DNA of 64,000 bases from 13-2-20CM-66-19 sp963760225. GTDB taxonomy: Bacteria > Pseudomonadota > Gammaproteobacteria > Steroidobacterales > Steroidobacteraceae. A program made the position numbers and the translations under genes. Under the pieces are notes generated by a model that was not told the origin of the DNA, did no database searches, and saw only the letters and a list, made by a program, of their open reading frames with translations. The DNA lies in the NCBI GenBank assembly GCA_963760225.1, contig CAVXCD010000003.1:558001-622000 (forward strand), in the 5' to 3' direction. This document shows, piece by piece, positions 25,729 through 35,098 of the stretch (position 1 is the stretch's first letter; each line of letters opens with the position of its first letter).

Positions 25729-27020
25729 AGATGCCGGCGCAGATTCCCGCGGTGCGCGGCATGAACGACGTGCTGCCGGCCGAGATCGGTGCCTGGCAGC
25801 GCTTCGAGAGCTGTACGCGCGAGTTGCTTGGCGCCTACGGCTACGAGGAGATCCGCGTGCCGCTGGTGGAGCACACCGAGCTCTTCAAGCGCGCCATCGG
25901 TGAGCATACCGATGTCGTTGGCAAGGAGATGTACACCTTCACCGACCGCGGCGGCGACAGCCTGACGCTGCGGCCCGAGGCTACCGCCGGCATCGTGCGC
26001 GCGCTGATCTCCAACGGCATGCTGCGCGGACAGCGTCACAAGCTGTGGTGCCTCGGCCCGATGTTTCGCCATGAAGCCCCGCAGGCCGGACGCTATCGGC
26101 AGTTCTGGCAGGTCGACGTGGAGGCCGTCGGCTGTCCCGGGCCGGATGTGGACGGCGAGCTGATCGCGCTCAGTGCGCGCCTGTGGCAGCTGCTCGGCAT
26201 CGACGGTCTGAAGCTGCAGATCAACTCCCTCGGCTCGCCCGAGAGCCGCCAGGAGTATCGCGCGCGGCTGGTCGATTACCTGCGCGCGCACGAAACGCAG
26301 CTCGACGCTGACAGCCTGCGCCGCCTCGGCGGCAACCCGCTGCGCGTGCTCGACAGCAAGAATCCGGAAATGCAGCAGCTGATCGCGGCTGCGCCGCTGC
26401 TCACCGAGCACCTCGATGCGCCCTCGCGCGAGCACTTCGCGGCGCTGTGCGCGATGCTCGCTGCGGTCGGCATCCCCTACGAGATCAATCCGCGCCTGGT
26501 GCGCGGCCTCGACTACTACAACCGCACCGTATTCGAATGGATTACCGCCTCCAGCGGCGCACAGAATGCCGTATGCTCCGGCGGCCGCTACGATGGCCTG
26601 ATCGCGCAACTCGGCGGCGATGCGACACCGGCGGTCGGTTTTGCCATGGGGGTGGAGCGCCTGGTGGCGCTGCTGGTGGCCGCCGGCGGCGTTCCGGCAC
26701 CGCGGCCGCCGGAGGTGTACGTGGTGGTCGGCGGCGGGGAGGCGGAGGTGCGGGCGCTGCAGCTCGTCGAGCGGCTGCGCAGCGAACGACCCGCTGTGCG
26801 CTTCGAGCTGAATGCCGGCGGCGGCAACTTCAAGACCCAGTTCCGGCGCGCCGACCGCAGCGGCGCGCTGTTGGCGCTGGTTCTCGGCGAGGATGAGCTG
26901 GCGCGCGGGGTGGCGGCCGTGAAACCTTTGCGCGCAACTGCCGGTCAGAGCGAGTGTCCGTTGGCGCAGCTGGCCGCCGGCATCGATGCCGCGCTGGCCG
27001 CGGTGCGCGGCGCCGCTTAG
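25725..27020 (+). CDS. hisS: Histidine--tRNA ligase
   Basis: 431 residues. Class II synthetase: motif 1 region VRGMNDVLPAEIGAWQRFES, motif 2 GPMFRHEAPQAGRYRQFWQ, histidine-binding LVRGLDYYNRTVFEW, motif 3 AVGFAMGVERLVALL, and a C-terminal anticodon-binding domain (about 335-425). It charges tRNA-His. The start overlaps the rodZ stop by 4 nt; ATG 25731 is an alternative. Length is usual (E. coli 424). Confidence 0.97.
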   Translation: MKMPAQIPAVRGMNDVLPAEIGAWQRFESCTRELLGAYGYEEIRVPLVEHTELFKRAIGEHTDVVGKEMYTFTDRGGDSLTLRPEATAGIVRALISNGMLRGQRHKLWCLGPMFRHEAPQAGRYRQFWQVDVEAVGCPGPDVDGELIALSARLWQLLGIDGLKLQINSLGSPESRQEYRARLVDYLRAHETQLDADSLRRLGGNPLRVLDSKNPEMQQLIAAAPLLTEHLDAPSREHFAALCAMLAAVGIPYEINPRLVRGLDYYNRTVFEWITASSGAQNAVCSGGRYDGLIAQLGGDATPAVGFAMGVERLVALLVAAGGVPAPRPPEVYVVVGGGEAEVRALQLVERLRSERPAVRFELNAGGGNFKTQFRRADRSGALLALVLGEDELARGVAAVKPLRATAGQSECPLAQLAAGIDAALAAVRGAA

Positions 27021-27048
27021 CGCGCCGCCAGACGCAAGAGGAGGATGC

Positions 27049-27711
27049 GTGGAAGATTACCTGTCCGAGAAAGAGCAGTGGGAATGGGTCAAAACGCAGG
27101 TGCGCGAGAACGGCCCGGCGCTGATCCTGGCCGTTGCGCTGGCGGTGGCCGCGGTGTACGGCTGGCGCTGGTGGCAGGAGCATCTCGATGCCGGTCGGCT
27201 CGCCGCCGGCGCGCGCTACATGCAGATGGTGCAGGCGCTCGAGCACGGCGATCGCTCGCAGGCGCTGGTGCTGCTCGGGGAGCTGGAACGCGACGATCCC
27301 GGCTCCCCGTACACCGACCAGGCCAAACTGCTCGCGGCGCGGGTGTATGTCGACGACAACGATCTCGACCGCGCCGCCGCAGAGCTTGCCGCGCTGGTGG
27401 AGCATTCCAGGGATCGCGACCTGGCGATGGTGGCGCGGCTGCGCCTGGCGCGCGTGCAGATCGCCCAGGGTAAGGCGGACAGCGCGCTCGCGACACTCGG
27501 CACCGCCGACCCGGGCGCGTTCGCGGCGCGCCTGCACGAGGTGCGCGGCGATGCCTGGTACGCCAAGGGCGACAAGAGCGCAGCGCTCACCGAGTATCGC
27601 AGCGCGCGCGCCGCGAGCGAGGCCGGCGCGGCCGCACTGCTCGATCTGAAGATCGCCGACCTGGCTGCCGGCCCGGCGCCGCCGGCGCCGGCCGCAGCGG
27701 TGGCGAGGTGA
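27049..27711 (+). CDS. yfgM: YfgM family protein (ancillary SecYEG translocon subunit)
   Basis: 220 residues from GTG 27049, which has a strong AGAGGAGG ribosome site 5 bp upstream. A cytoplasmic N-terminus (EDYLSEKEQWEWVKTQVREN) leads to one transmembrane helix (about 24-43) and a periplasmic TPR domain (ERDDPGSPYTDQAKLLAARV ... GDAWYAKGDKSAALTEYRSA). YfgM works with PpiD at the Sec translocon to hand over outer-membrane and periplasmic proteins. It abuts bamB, the same arrangement as in E. coli. Confidence 0.92.
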   Translation: MEDYLSEKEQWEWVKTQVRENGPALILAVALAVAAVYGWRWWQEHLDAGRLAAGARYMQMVQALEHGDRSQALVLLGELERDDPGSPYTDQAKLLAARVYVDDNDLDRAAAELAALVEHSRDRDLAMVARLRLARVQIAQGKADSALATLGTADPGAFAARLHEVRGDAWYAKGDKSAALTEYRSARAASEAGAAALLDLKIADLAAGPAPPAPAAAVAR

Positions 27712-27716
27712 CGGCT

Positions 27717-28994
27717 ATGCGCGGGCGGTACCAGCGCATGCGCACCGTGACGGCGGGCCCGGTGCTGCTGAGTGCCCTGGCGGCGCTGCTGATGGCGGGC
27801 GCGTGCTCCAAGGACAAGGCAATCGATGAGCCCGCCAAGCTCACCCCGCTCACCAGGCCCAGCCTGCTCGTGAAGCGCGTGTGGAGCGCGAGCGTCGACG
27901 ACAAGAAAGCCGTCGCGCTGCGCCTCGGGCTGGGGATATCGATGGCGAACAGCCGCGTGTACGCCGCCGGGCACCGCGGCGACGTCGTGGCGCTCGACCT
28001 GGCCAGCGGGCGGGAGCTGTGGCGGGCCAAGACCCGTGCGCCACTATCGGGTGGTACCGCGGCGAGCGAGCAGCTGGTGCTCGTCGGCGCGAGCGACGGG
28101 CAGCTGTTCGCCTTTGACGCAATGAGCGGCAAGGCGCGCTGGCAGGTGCGGCTGAACGGTGAAGTGCTGGCCGCAGCCACGATCGCCGCGCACCTCATCG
28201 CGGTGCGCACGGTCGACGGCAAGCTGCATGCGCTCAGCCCCGATGACGGCCACGAGCTGTGGGCGCAGCAGCAGGCAGTGCCGCGGCTGTCGCTGCGCGG
28301 CACGGCCCGACCGGTGATCATCGGCGAGGTGGTGCTGTGCGGGTTCGACAACGGCAAGTTGCTCGCGGTGAACAGCAGCGACGGCTCGGTGGCGTGGGAG
28401 ACGCAGGTGACGCCGCCGCACGGCCGTACCGAGCTCGAGCGCCTCGTGGACATCGATTCGGCGGTCGGCGTCGCGGGCCACGACGTCTACGCGGTCGGCT
28501 TCCAGGGACGCGTGGCGATGCTGGCGCTCGACACCGGGCAGATCTGGTGGTCGCACGAGGCCTCGAGCTATCGCGGCTTGGTGTTCGATGACGACATGCT
28601 CTACATGTCGGACGCCAACGGCGAGGTGGTGGCACTCAAGGCGCGCACCGGCGCGGAAGTGTGGCGGCAGAAGGCGCTGCTGCACCGCGGACTCTCGGCG
28701 CCCGGGATCATGGACAACAGCGTCGTGATCGGGGACTTCCAGGGTTATGTTCACTGGCTCGACAAGGCGAGCGGTGCGCTCGCGGCGCGCGTGCAGATGG
28801 GCAAGGTGCGCATCAGCAATCCGCCCCTGGTGGCCGGCAACCTGGTGGTGGTCATCAACGATCGCGGGCAGATCGACGCGTACCGGGTGACGCCGCGGCC
28901 GGGAGCGGTGCCACCGCCGCAGCCGGCGGCCGCCGCGCCCGCACCGGCTGCCGCACCGGCACCGGCCGCCGCGGACAGTCCGCAGGGCAAGTAG
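27717..28994 (+). CDS. bamB: Outer membrane protein assembly factor BamB
   Basis: 425 residues from ATG 27717; GTG 27708 and ATG 27738 are possible alternatives, the last giving the shortest signal peptide. The lipobox LLMAGACSK marks it as an outer-membrane lipoprotein. The rest is a PQQ-like beta-propeller with repeated blades such as VVALDLASGRELWRAKT and LFAFDAMSGKARWQVRL. It ends in a Pro/Ala-rich tail. BamB is a scaffold of the BAM complex that inserts outer-membrane beta-barrels. Confidence 0.95.
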   Translation: MRGRYQRMRTVTAGPVLLSALAALLMAGACSKDKAIDEPAKLTPLTRPSLLVKRVWSASVDDKKAVALRLGLGISMANSRVYAAGHRGDVVALDLASGRELWRAKTRAPLSGGTAASEQLVLVGASDGQLFAFDAMSGKARWQVRLNGEVLAAATIAAHLIAVRTVDGKLHALSPDDGHELWAQQQAVPRLSLRGTARPVIIGEVVLCGFDNGKLLAVNSSDGSVAWETQVTPPHGRTELERLVDIDSAVGVAGHDVYAVGFQGRVAMLALDTGQIWWSHEASSYRGLVFDDDMLYMSDANGEVVALKARTGAEVWRQKALLHRGLSAPGIMDNSVVIGDFQGYVHWLDKASGALAARVQMGKVRISNPPLVAGNLVVVINDRGQIDAYRVTPRPGAVPPPQPAAAAPAPAAAPAPAAADSPQGK

Positions 28995-29021
28995 CGGCGT
29001 GCGCAGCGCCAGCCGCCCCGC

Positions 29022-30405
29022 ATGCTGCCCGTCATCGCACTGGTCGGCCGGCCGAACGTCGGCAAGTCCACCCTGTTCAACGTGCTCACCGGCACCCGCG
29101 ACGCCATCGTCGCGGACGTGCCGGGGCTGACGCGCGACCGGCAATACGGTTTCGGACGGCTGGGTCCGGTTCCCTGCGTGGTGATCGACACCGGCGGGCT
29201 GGTGGAGAACCCGGTCGGGATCGTGGCGCAGATGCGCGCGCAGACCGAGCGGGCGGTGCAGGAAGCCGACCGGCTGATTCTGCTGGCCGATGCGCGCGCC
29301 GGGCTCTCCCCGCAGGACGTGTTCGTGGCGCGCGAGCTGCGCCGCTCGGGCAAGCCGGTGACGCTGGTGCTCAACAAGGCCGAGGGACTCGACCCGGATC
29401 TCGTCGGCGCGGACTTCCACCGGCTCGGCTTCGGCGCGCCGCTCGCCATCTCCGCCAGCCACGGACAGGGTTGCGAGGCACTGATGGAGCACGTGCTGCA
29501 GGGCTTTGAGCCGCAAGCCGCGCAGCAGGACGACTCCGGCGCCATCCGCATCGCGGTCATTGGCCGGCCGAACGTCGGCAAGTCCACCCTGGTCAATCGC
29601 CTGCTGGGCGAGGAGCGTGTCATCGCGAGCGAGGAGCCGGGGACGACCCGCGACAGCATCCTGGTGCCCTTCGAGCGCGACGGTCGCCGCTTCCTGCTGA
29701 TCGACACGGCGGGCGTGCGCCGGCGCGCCCGGGTCGAGGACGCGATCGAGCGGGCGAGCGTCGCGAAGACGCTGCAGGCGATCGACGAAGCACAGGTGGT
29801 GATCATGGTGCTCGATGCACACGACACCGTGGCCGAGCAGGACGCCAGCGTGCTGGGACTGGCGCTCGAGCGTGGCCGCGCACTGGTCATCGCGGTCAAC
29901 AAGTGGGACGGCGTCGCCAGCGAGCAGCGCGAAGCGATCCACCGCCAGCTCGCCCTGAAGCTCGATTTCGTGCCGTTCGCGCCCGCTGCATTTCATCTCG
30001 GCACGCCACGGCAGCGGCGTCGGCGAACTGGTGCAGTCCACGGTGCGCGCCTACGAGGCGGCCATGCGCGCGCTGCCGACGCGCGAGCTGACGCGCACCC
30101 TCGAGCGGGCGCTCACCGTCCACCAGCCACCGCTGGTGCGCGGCCGGCGCATCAAGCTGCGCTATGCGCACCAGGGCGGCCGCAATCCGCCGCGCATCGT
30201 GATCCACGGCAACCAGACCACCGCGGTGCCGGAAGCCTACACGCGTTATCTTGCCAACGTCTTTCGCAAGGCCTACGACCTGTTCGCGACACCGGTCTTC
30301 ATCGAGTACCGCACCGATGCGAATCCCTACGCCCGCGAGCGGCGTGTGAAAACGCGTCCCGCGGCCGCGCGCCGCCGCGGCGCGACACGCAAGAAGCGCG
30401 GCTAG
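29022..30405 (+). pseudogene. der: Ribosome biogenesis GTPase Der, split by a one-base frameshift
   Basis: Der (EngA) is a tandem GTPase needed for 50S ribosome assembly. From ATG 29022 the first G domain (GRPNVGKSTLFN, DTGG, NKAEG) and the second (GRPNVGKSTLVN, DTAGV, NKWDG) are intact. After LKLDFVPFAP the frame is lost and would run to 30431. One extra base, best placed at G29985 in GCCCGCTGCA, restores LHFISARHGSGVGELVQSTV and the C-terminal KH-like domain (VRGRRIKLRYAHQGG, VFIEYRTDANPY) to 30405, a 460-residue protein. Der is usually essential, so a sequencing or assembly error is most likely. Confidence 0.93.
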
Positions 30406-30427
30406 GCGCGTGCCGCGATCGCGGCCA

Positions 30428-31672
30428 CTAGGAGGTGGCGCCGAAGGAGTAGAGCACCGTCTCGGCACCGGCCGCAGTGAGCTTGAACAGCGTGCCTGAG
30501 CCGAACTGGCCGCCGGCGCTGGTGGTGCCGTAGAAATTCCCGTCGGTTCCCTGGATCAGGGCGGAAGGCCCGGGCGGCTGGGCGCCGGTGCTGGCGCTCG
30601 GGGCGAACAGGTAGAGCGTCGACTCCGCGCCGGCCGTGGTGATGGCGAACACGGTCCCGCAGCCCCCGGCGCAGGCGCCGTCGCCGCCGGAGCTGGTGGT
30701 GCCGTAGAAGCTGCCGTTGCTCCCCTGCACCATGGCGGTGAAAGGATTGGCGCCATCGCTGCTGGTGCCGGCGAATGCGTACAGCACTGTCTCCACCCCC
30801 GCCGGGGTCACGCGAAACACCACGCCGTCGCCGTTCGTGCCGCCGTAGGGTGTGGTGCCGTAGAGATTGCCGTCGCTGCCTTGGGTCAGGGGCAGCTGCG
30901 GCAGTGCTCCGTCGCTGCCGCCGGCGAAGGAGTGCAGCACGACCTCCGCGCCCGCAGGCGTGATTTTGAACGCGGTGCCTTCATTCGACTGCCCGCCATA
31001 CTGCGTGAGGCCGTAGAAATTCCCGTCGCTCCCCTGGATCACGCTCGCGGCGAGCGCGCCGTCGTTCGGGCCGCCGACGAAGGCGTACAGCGCGCTCTCC
31101 ACTCCCGCCGGCGTGACGCGGAATACCACCCCGCAACCCTGCTGGTCGCAGTACGCGTTGAACTGCCCGCCGAAAGCGGCGGCGCCGTAGAAGTTGCCAT
31201 CGCTACCCTGGATCAGCCCGCTCGGCGCGCCGCCGTCGGCGGCGCCGCTGAAGAAATACAACACACTCTCGGCGCCGTCCGGGGTGATCTTGAAGACGGT
31301 GCCGCAGCCAAAGGGGCAGGGCCCGCTGCCGCCGTTGCTGGTGGCGCCGTAGAAGTTGCCATCCGCGCCCTGGATCACTCCATCGGGAGCTGCGCCGTCG
31401 GCGGAACCGCCGACGAAGGAGTACAGCAGGGTCTCCGTGCCCGCAGGTGTCACCCTGAAGAATGTGCCGGCGCCGTAGCGTCCACCGTAGTTGGTAGTGC
31501 CGTAGAAGTTGCCATCGCTCCCCTGGATGAGCCCGGTGGGACTGGCGCCGTCACCGCTGGTGGGCGGGGACGGAGGCGGATAGTAATAGTTGTGGTCGTA
31601 CCCACAGGCGGTGAGAACCGACAGCACGCCGCATGACGCGGCGATCGTGAGGCAGGCTCGCAAGCGCTTCAC
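30428..31672 (-). CDS. Lipoprotein with seven GloVer-type repeats
   Basis: 414 residues from GTG 31672, with a GGAGGG ribosome site. The signal ends in the lipobox LSVLTACGY. The rest is seven tandem repeats of about 50 residues, each built as IQGSDGNFYGTT ... GGGTVFKITPAGAE ... LYSF. This is the Gloeobacter/Verrucomicrobia (GloVer, TIGR03803-like) repeat as I recall it. Seven regular repeats suggest a seven-bladed beta-propeller on the outer membrane or cell surface. Extra Cys pairs in repeats 2, 3 and 6 (CPFGC, CDQQGC, CAGGC) may form disulfides. The function is unknown. Confidence 0.85.
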   Translation of the reverse strand: MKRLRACLTIAASCGVLSVLTACGYDHNYYYPPPSPPTSGDGASPTGLIQGSDGNFYGTTNYGGRYGAGTFFRVTPAGTETLLYSFVGGSADGAAPDGVIQGADGNFYGATSNGGSGPCPFGCGTVFKITPDGAESVLYFFSGAADGGAPSGLIQGSDGNFYGAAAFGGQFNAYCDQQGCGVVFRVTPAGVESALYAFVGGPNDGALAASVIQGSDGNFYGLTQYGGQSNEGTAFKITPAGAEVVLHSFAGGSDGALPQLPLTQGSDGNLYGTTPYGGTNGDGVVFRVTPAGVETVLYAFAGTSSDGANPFTAMVQGSNGSFYGTTSSGGDGACAGGCGTVFAITTAGAESTLYLFAPSASTGAQPPGPSALIQGTDGNFYGTTSAGGQFGSGTLFKLTAAGAETVLYSFGATS

Positions 31673-31778
31673 GGCACCCTCCCGCCGCCATTGCACCAGA
31701 GGTCAGGCAACGCACACAAGGTGCCGCCGTTGACACGTGCAGCGTTCCTGAGCAGCGCGTCGCCAATCGGCGACGACG

Positions 31779-32399
31779 CTAGCCGCTGAAGGGTACCTTC
31801 GGCACCGGACACTGCGGCACGGTGGGCGGGTGCAGCGTCTGCAGGTCGCTCAGCCAACACTCATCGAAGACCGAGCAGTAGCAGGTGTTCCAGGTGATGT
31901 CACGCAGCGAGATGTTCAGCCCGTCGATCAACTGCTCGTGCTGCGGATCCTCGGCAAATTGCACGATGGGGCGCACCTCGCCGGCGCGCAGCACCGAGCC
32001 CATCAGTCCGCTCGTCTCGAAAGGCGGGTTGTCGCTCGTTGCCTTGCCCTTGAGGCAACACAGCTCGAGGAGCTCGCGCGGGTTGCGTACCGGGCGTCCC
32101 TTCCAGAACACTTCGACGGACTCCACCTTGGCGGGGCCGACACCATTGTTGACTATGTCGAGTGAGTAGATCCGGGCGCCCTGCGCGCCGACGTCGGATT
32201 GATAGCGCTGCAGCAGCGGCCAGGAATTGGCCTGCACCAGCCTGGCGTTCGCCTCGGCCATGCGATCCATGGACCGTCCGTGGCGGATCGCGACGAACAG
32301 CGACGTGATCGACACGGTAAGCGCGCAGGCGGCGACGCTGATGTCGATCCAGCGGTGACCGGTCCGGCGGATCTCGTGGTGGCTTTCTTCGGGCGTCAT
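31779..32399 (-). CDS. Hypothetical single-pass membrane protein
   Basis: 206 residues. A basic N-terminus is followed by one hydrophobic segment (about 19-40, WIDISVAACALTVSITSLFV), a short helix (RSMDRMAEANARLVQANSW) and a C-terminal domain that contains IYSLDIVNNGVGPAKVESVE, a beta-sandwich-like stretch seen in other uncharacterised membrane proteins. Several Cys residues lie near the C-terminus (LCCLKG, NTCYCSVFDEC). No family is recognised and no ribosome site is obvious. It lies between the repeat lipoprotein and the divergent amidohydrolase. Confidence 0.65.
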   Translation of the reverse strand: MTPEESHHEIRRTGHRWIDISVAACALTVSITSLFVAIRHGRSMDRMAEANARLVQANSWPLLQRYQSDVGAQGARIYSLDIVNNGVGPAKVESVEVFWKGRPVRNPRELLELCCLKGKATSDNPPFETSGLMGSVLRAGEVRPIVQFAEDPQHEQLIDGLNISLRDITWNTCYCSVFDECWLSDLQTLHPPTVPQCPVPKVPFSG

Positions 32400-32522
32400 G
32401 CGGCGGCGACCTGGGCGGGCGGCTGGCGCAGCATCTTACCGCGAGAGCCGCGGCGGCGGACGTTGCGGCAAAGATCCTGATGTGGTGGCATGCGCCACTT
32501 TGTGCCGACAAGGGGTGGGCTC

Positions 32523-33986
32523 ATGTGCAGGGCATTGCGCTGGACGGTGGCTGCGGCGCTGGTTTTAGCCGGCTCGGCCGGTGCGGCGGCACCGCCGCCG
32601 GACGCGGCGAGCTACGTCGCGCTGCACGGCCCGGTGATCGCGCTGCGACATGTCGAGATCATCGACGGCACCGGCGCTGCGCCGCTCAACGATCAGACAC
32701 TGATCATTGCCGACGGCAGGATCGCGGCCGTAGGTCCGGCGGCCAGCATCAGCGTGCCCGACGGTGCGCTGCTGCGCGATGCTCCCGGGGACGCGCTGCT
32801 CCCCGGGTGGGTCGGTATGCACGATCATCTCTTCTACACCGCCTCGCGCGACACGCAGCGCAACTCACCGGGCGGCGTCGAGCCGGGCTTCGTGGTGAAC
32901 GAGATCCCCTATTCGGCGCCGCGGCTGTATCTCGCCGCGGGGGTGACCACGTTGCGCACGACCGGCAGCATCGAGCCCTACGCCGATCTCAAGGTACGCG
33001 CGCGCATCGAATCCGGTGCCATGCCGGGGCCGCATCTCGATCTGACCGCGCCGTACCTCGAGGGCCACGGCACCTTCTTCGCGCAGATGCACGAGCTCGC
33101 CGGAGCGGAGGAGGCGACGCGGTTCGTCGACTACTGGGCCGCTACCGGCATGACCTCCTTCAAGGCCTACATGAACATCACGCGCGCCGAGCTGGCGGCG
33201 GCGGTCACCGCTGCGCACCGCCACGGACTGAAGCTCACCGCGCATCTGTGCTCGGTGAGCTGGCCGGAAGCGATCGCGGCGGGCATCGACGACCTCGAGC
33301 ATGGCCCGGTTTACACCGACAGCGAGTTCGTCGCCGGCCGACAGCCCGACCATTGCCCGAGCGGCGAGGCGCTCAGCGGATCGTGGCTCGGCAGGCAGCC
33401 CGCCGACCCCGAGCTCGCACGTCTGATTCGCGCCCTCATCGATCATCACGTAGCGGTGACCTCGACGCTGCCGGTATTCGAGCTCACCGTTCCCGGCAGG
33501 CCAGCGGTGCAGCGCCGCGCACTCGATGCGATGTCCGGCAGTGCACGCGACAACTACCTCATTTACCGCGCGCAACAGGATCCGGCCAACGCCACGCCGG
33601 CGAAGTTGTTTCGTACCGAGATGGACTTCGAGTACGCCTTTGCCGCCGCCGGCGGCCTGCTGCTCGCCGGGCCCGATCCGACAGGGGCCGGTGGTGTGCT
33701 GCCGGGCTTCGGCGACCAGCGCGAGATCGAGCTGCTGGTGGAGGCGGGCTTCACCGCAGTGCAGGCGATCCAGATCGGCACACAGAACGGCGCCCGCTTC
33801 CTCGGCCGCGATCGCGACATCGGCACCATCGCCCCCGGCAAGCGCGCGGACCTGATACTGGTGCATGGCGACCCGGCCGCGCACATTGCCGACATCGAGA
33901 ACGTCGCGCTGGTTTTCAAGGACGGCGCGGGTTACGACCCGCAGCGCCTCATCGATGCGGTGCGCGGGCAGGTGGGCATTCGCTAG
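32523..33986 (+). CDS. Secreted amidohydrolase family protein
   Basis: 487 residues from ATG 32523, chosen because GGGGTGGG precedes it and it then begins with a clean signal peptide (RALRWTVAAALVLAGSAGA). An ATG 33 bp upstream lacks both. The metal-binding signature GMHDHLF follows the N-terminal beta-domain, with further His and Asp ligands in LTAHLCS, LEHGPV and LAGPDPTG, then the usual end IGTIAPGKRADLILVHGDP. It resembles imidazolonepropionase-like exported amidohydrolases. The substrate (cyclic amide, dipeptide or other) is not predictable. Divergent from the membrane protein gene to its left. Confidence 0.87.
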   Translation: MCRALRWTVAAALVLAGSAGAAAPPPDAASYVALHGPVIALRHVEIIDGTGAAPLNDQTLIIADGRIAAVGPAASISVPDGALLRDAPGDALLPGWVGMHDHLFYTASRDTQRNSPGGVEPGFVVNEIPYSAPRLYLAAGVTTLRTTGSIEPYADLKVRARIESGAMPGPHLDLTAPYLEGHGTFFAQMHELAGAEEATRFVDYWAATGMTSFKAYMNITRAELAAAVTAAHRHGLKLTAHLCSVSWPEAIAAGIDDLEHGPVYTDSEFVAGRQPDHCPSGEALSGSWLGRQPADPELARLIRALIDHHVAVTSTLPVFELTVPGRPAVQRRALDAMSGSARDNYLIYRAQQDPANATPAKLFRTEMDFEYAFAAAGGLLLAGPDPTGAGGVLPGFGDQREIELLVEAGFTAVQAIQIGTQNGARFLGRDRDIGTIAPGKRADLILVHGDPAAHIADIENVALVFKDGAGYDPQRLIDAVRGQVGIR

Positions 33987-34067
33987 CGCTTCGGCCGCCC
34001 GCCCAACAGTACAATGGCGCACGGCGTCGCGCGTAGTGCGCTCGCGCCGGCGCGAGGGGGGTTGGTG

Positions 34068-35093
34068 ATGAATCGAATTTCGCGATGCGCTCTTCAGCTT
34101 GCCGGGAGCCTGCTGCTCCTCACCGCCGCGGCCGACGGCGCACGCGCCGATCCTCCGGCGAGCGCCGCAGCTCCCGCGGCGGGCTCCGCGCCCGGGGAGG
34201 TGTCCGAGGTCAAGGGAGGATTTCTCTCCACCTTCACGCAGGCGTTCAAGGAGGACTTCGACCGGGAAGCGGTACGCGGACACTTCGACACCGGCTCAGC
34301 GCCCAACACCCATCGTTATTACTGCCTGGTCGATCCGAAGACCGGCAGGAACGAGCCGAATGCCGTCTCCGGACAGACGGTGTCGCGGCGTGACGGGACC
34401 ACCGGAGTCAGCGGGGTCGCCGTCAGTCCGCTCAGCTGCGCAGACGCCGAGCAGAAGGGCCTGCTGATCACCAGCGGCTACGTGGTGCCGCGCGCTGCGG
34501 CCAGCGCGAAAGCCGGCGTCAGCAGCACTGCCGTTGCGCCGCCGCCGGCGCAAGCGGCCGCGGCAGCCGCGCCCGTCGCCGCGCCCCCCAGCGCCGTTGC
34601 CGCCGCGGCGGTCGCTGCACCGGCAGTTGCCACGGCTCCCGCTGCAGTCGCGGTGCCCACGGCGCCCGCGGCGGCGGCCGACAACGGCGCGCAGTGGGAG
34701 ATCATGGCCGTGTATTCACGGTTCATCGCCGGGCAGAACGCTCACGACCGCGCGGCCGTGGCCGCCGTGCTGCTGGACTCGCAGGATTTCGTCTCGACTC
34801 CATACGGCGGCGACGCGGTGTGGGGATACCGCGAGGCCCTGGAGGCGTTCGAGCGGCAGTGGCAGGGGACCTGGAAGCTCGAGCCGCAACTGAAAGAGTT
34901 GCACATCGCCAGCGTGGCAGCCGATACCGCCGTGCTGGTGACGCCGCTGCTGCTCACGCTGGGCAAACCCGGCGCGGCTGCCGCTACCGTTGCGGTGAGC
35001 TGGGGAGGCGTATTCGTCCGGACCAGATCCGGCTGGCGCCTGGCCTCGATATTCATCACGCCGCTCCCGGACCGGCACGCGCCGGGCGGCTGA
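34068..35093 (+). CDS. Exported protein with C-terminal SnoaL/DUF4440-like domain
   Basis: 341 residues from ATG 34068 with a GAGGGGGG upstream sequence. Signal peptide (residues 1-25), an N-terminal region of about 110 residues that I do not recognise, a very Ala/Pro/Val-rich linker (about 145-215), then a cone-fold domain typical of the SnoaL/DUF4440 group (WEIMAVYSRFIAGQNAHDRA ... WGGVFVRTRSGWRLASIFIT). This fold binds small molecules or acts as an enzyme in various pathways; no catalytic residues can be assigned. It stands 81 bp after the amidohydrolase on the same strand. Confidence 0.75.
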   Translation: MNRISRCALQLAGSLLLLTAAADGARADPPASAAAPAAGSAPGEVSEVKGGFLSTFTQAFKEDFDREAVRGHFDTGSAPNTHRYYCLVDPKTGRNEPNAVSGQTVSRRDGTTGVSGVAVSPLSCADAEQKGLLITSGYVVPRAAASAKAGVSSTAVAPPPAQAAAAAAPVAAPPSAVAAAAVAAPAVATAPAAVAVPTAPAAAADNGAQWEIMAVYSRFIAGQNAHDRAAVAAVLLDSQDFVSTPYGGDAVWGYREALEAFERQWQGTWKLEPQLKELHIASVAADTAVLVTPLLLTLGKPGAAAATVAVSWGGVFVRTRSGWRLASIFITPLPDRHAPGG

Positions 35094-35098
35094 TCCGC

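Noticed and set aside
13700..30000. Programmed +1 frameshifting common to tgt, rlmN and der
   Set aside because: The three sites share no slippery sequence, stop codon context or stimulator, and related genes are not known to need it. Sequencing or assembly error fits better.
30428..31672. A CRISPR-like array in the repeated DNA of the GloVer lipoprotein gene
   Set aside because: The repeats are coding, imperfect and in frame, with no conserved short repeat and unique spacer pattern, and no cas gene is nearby.
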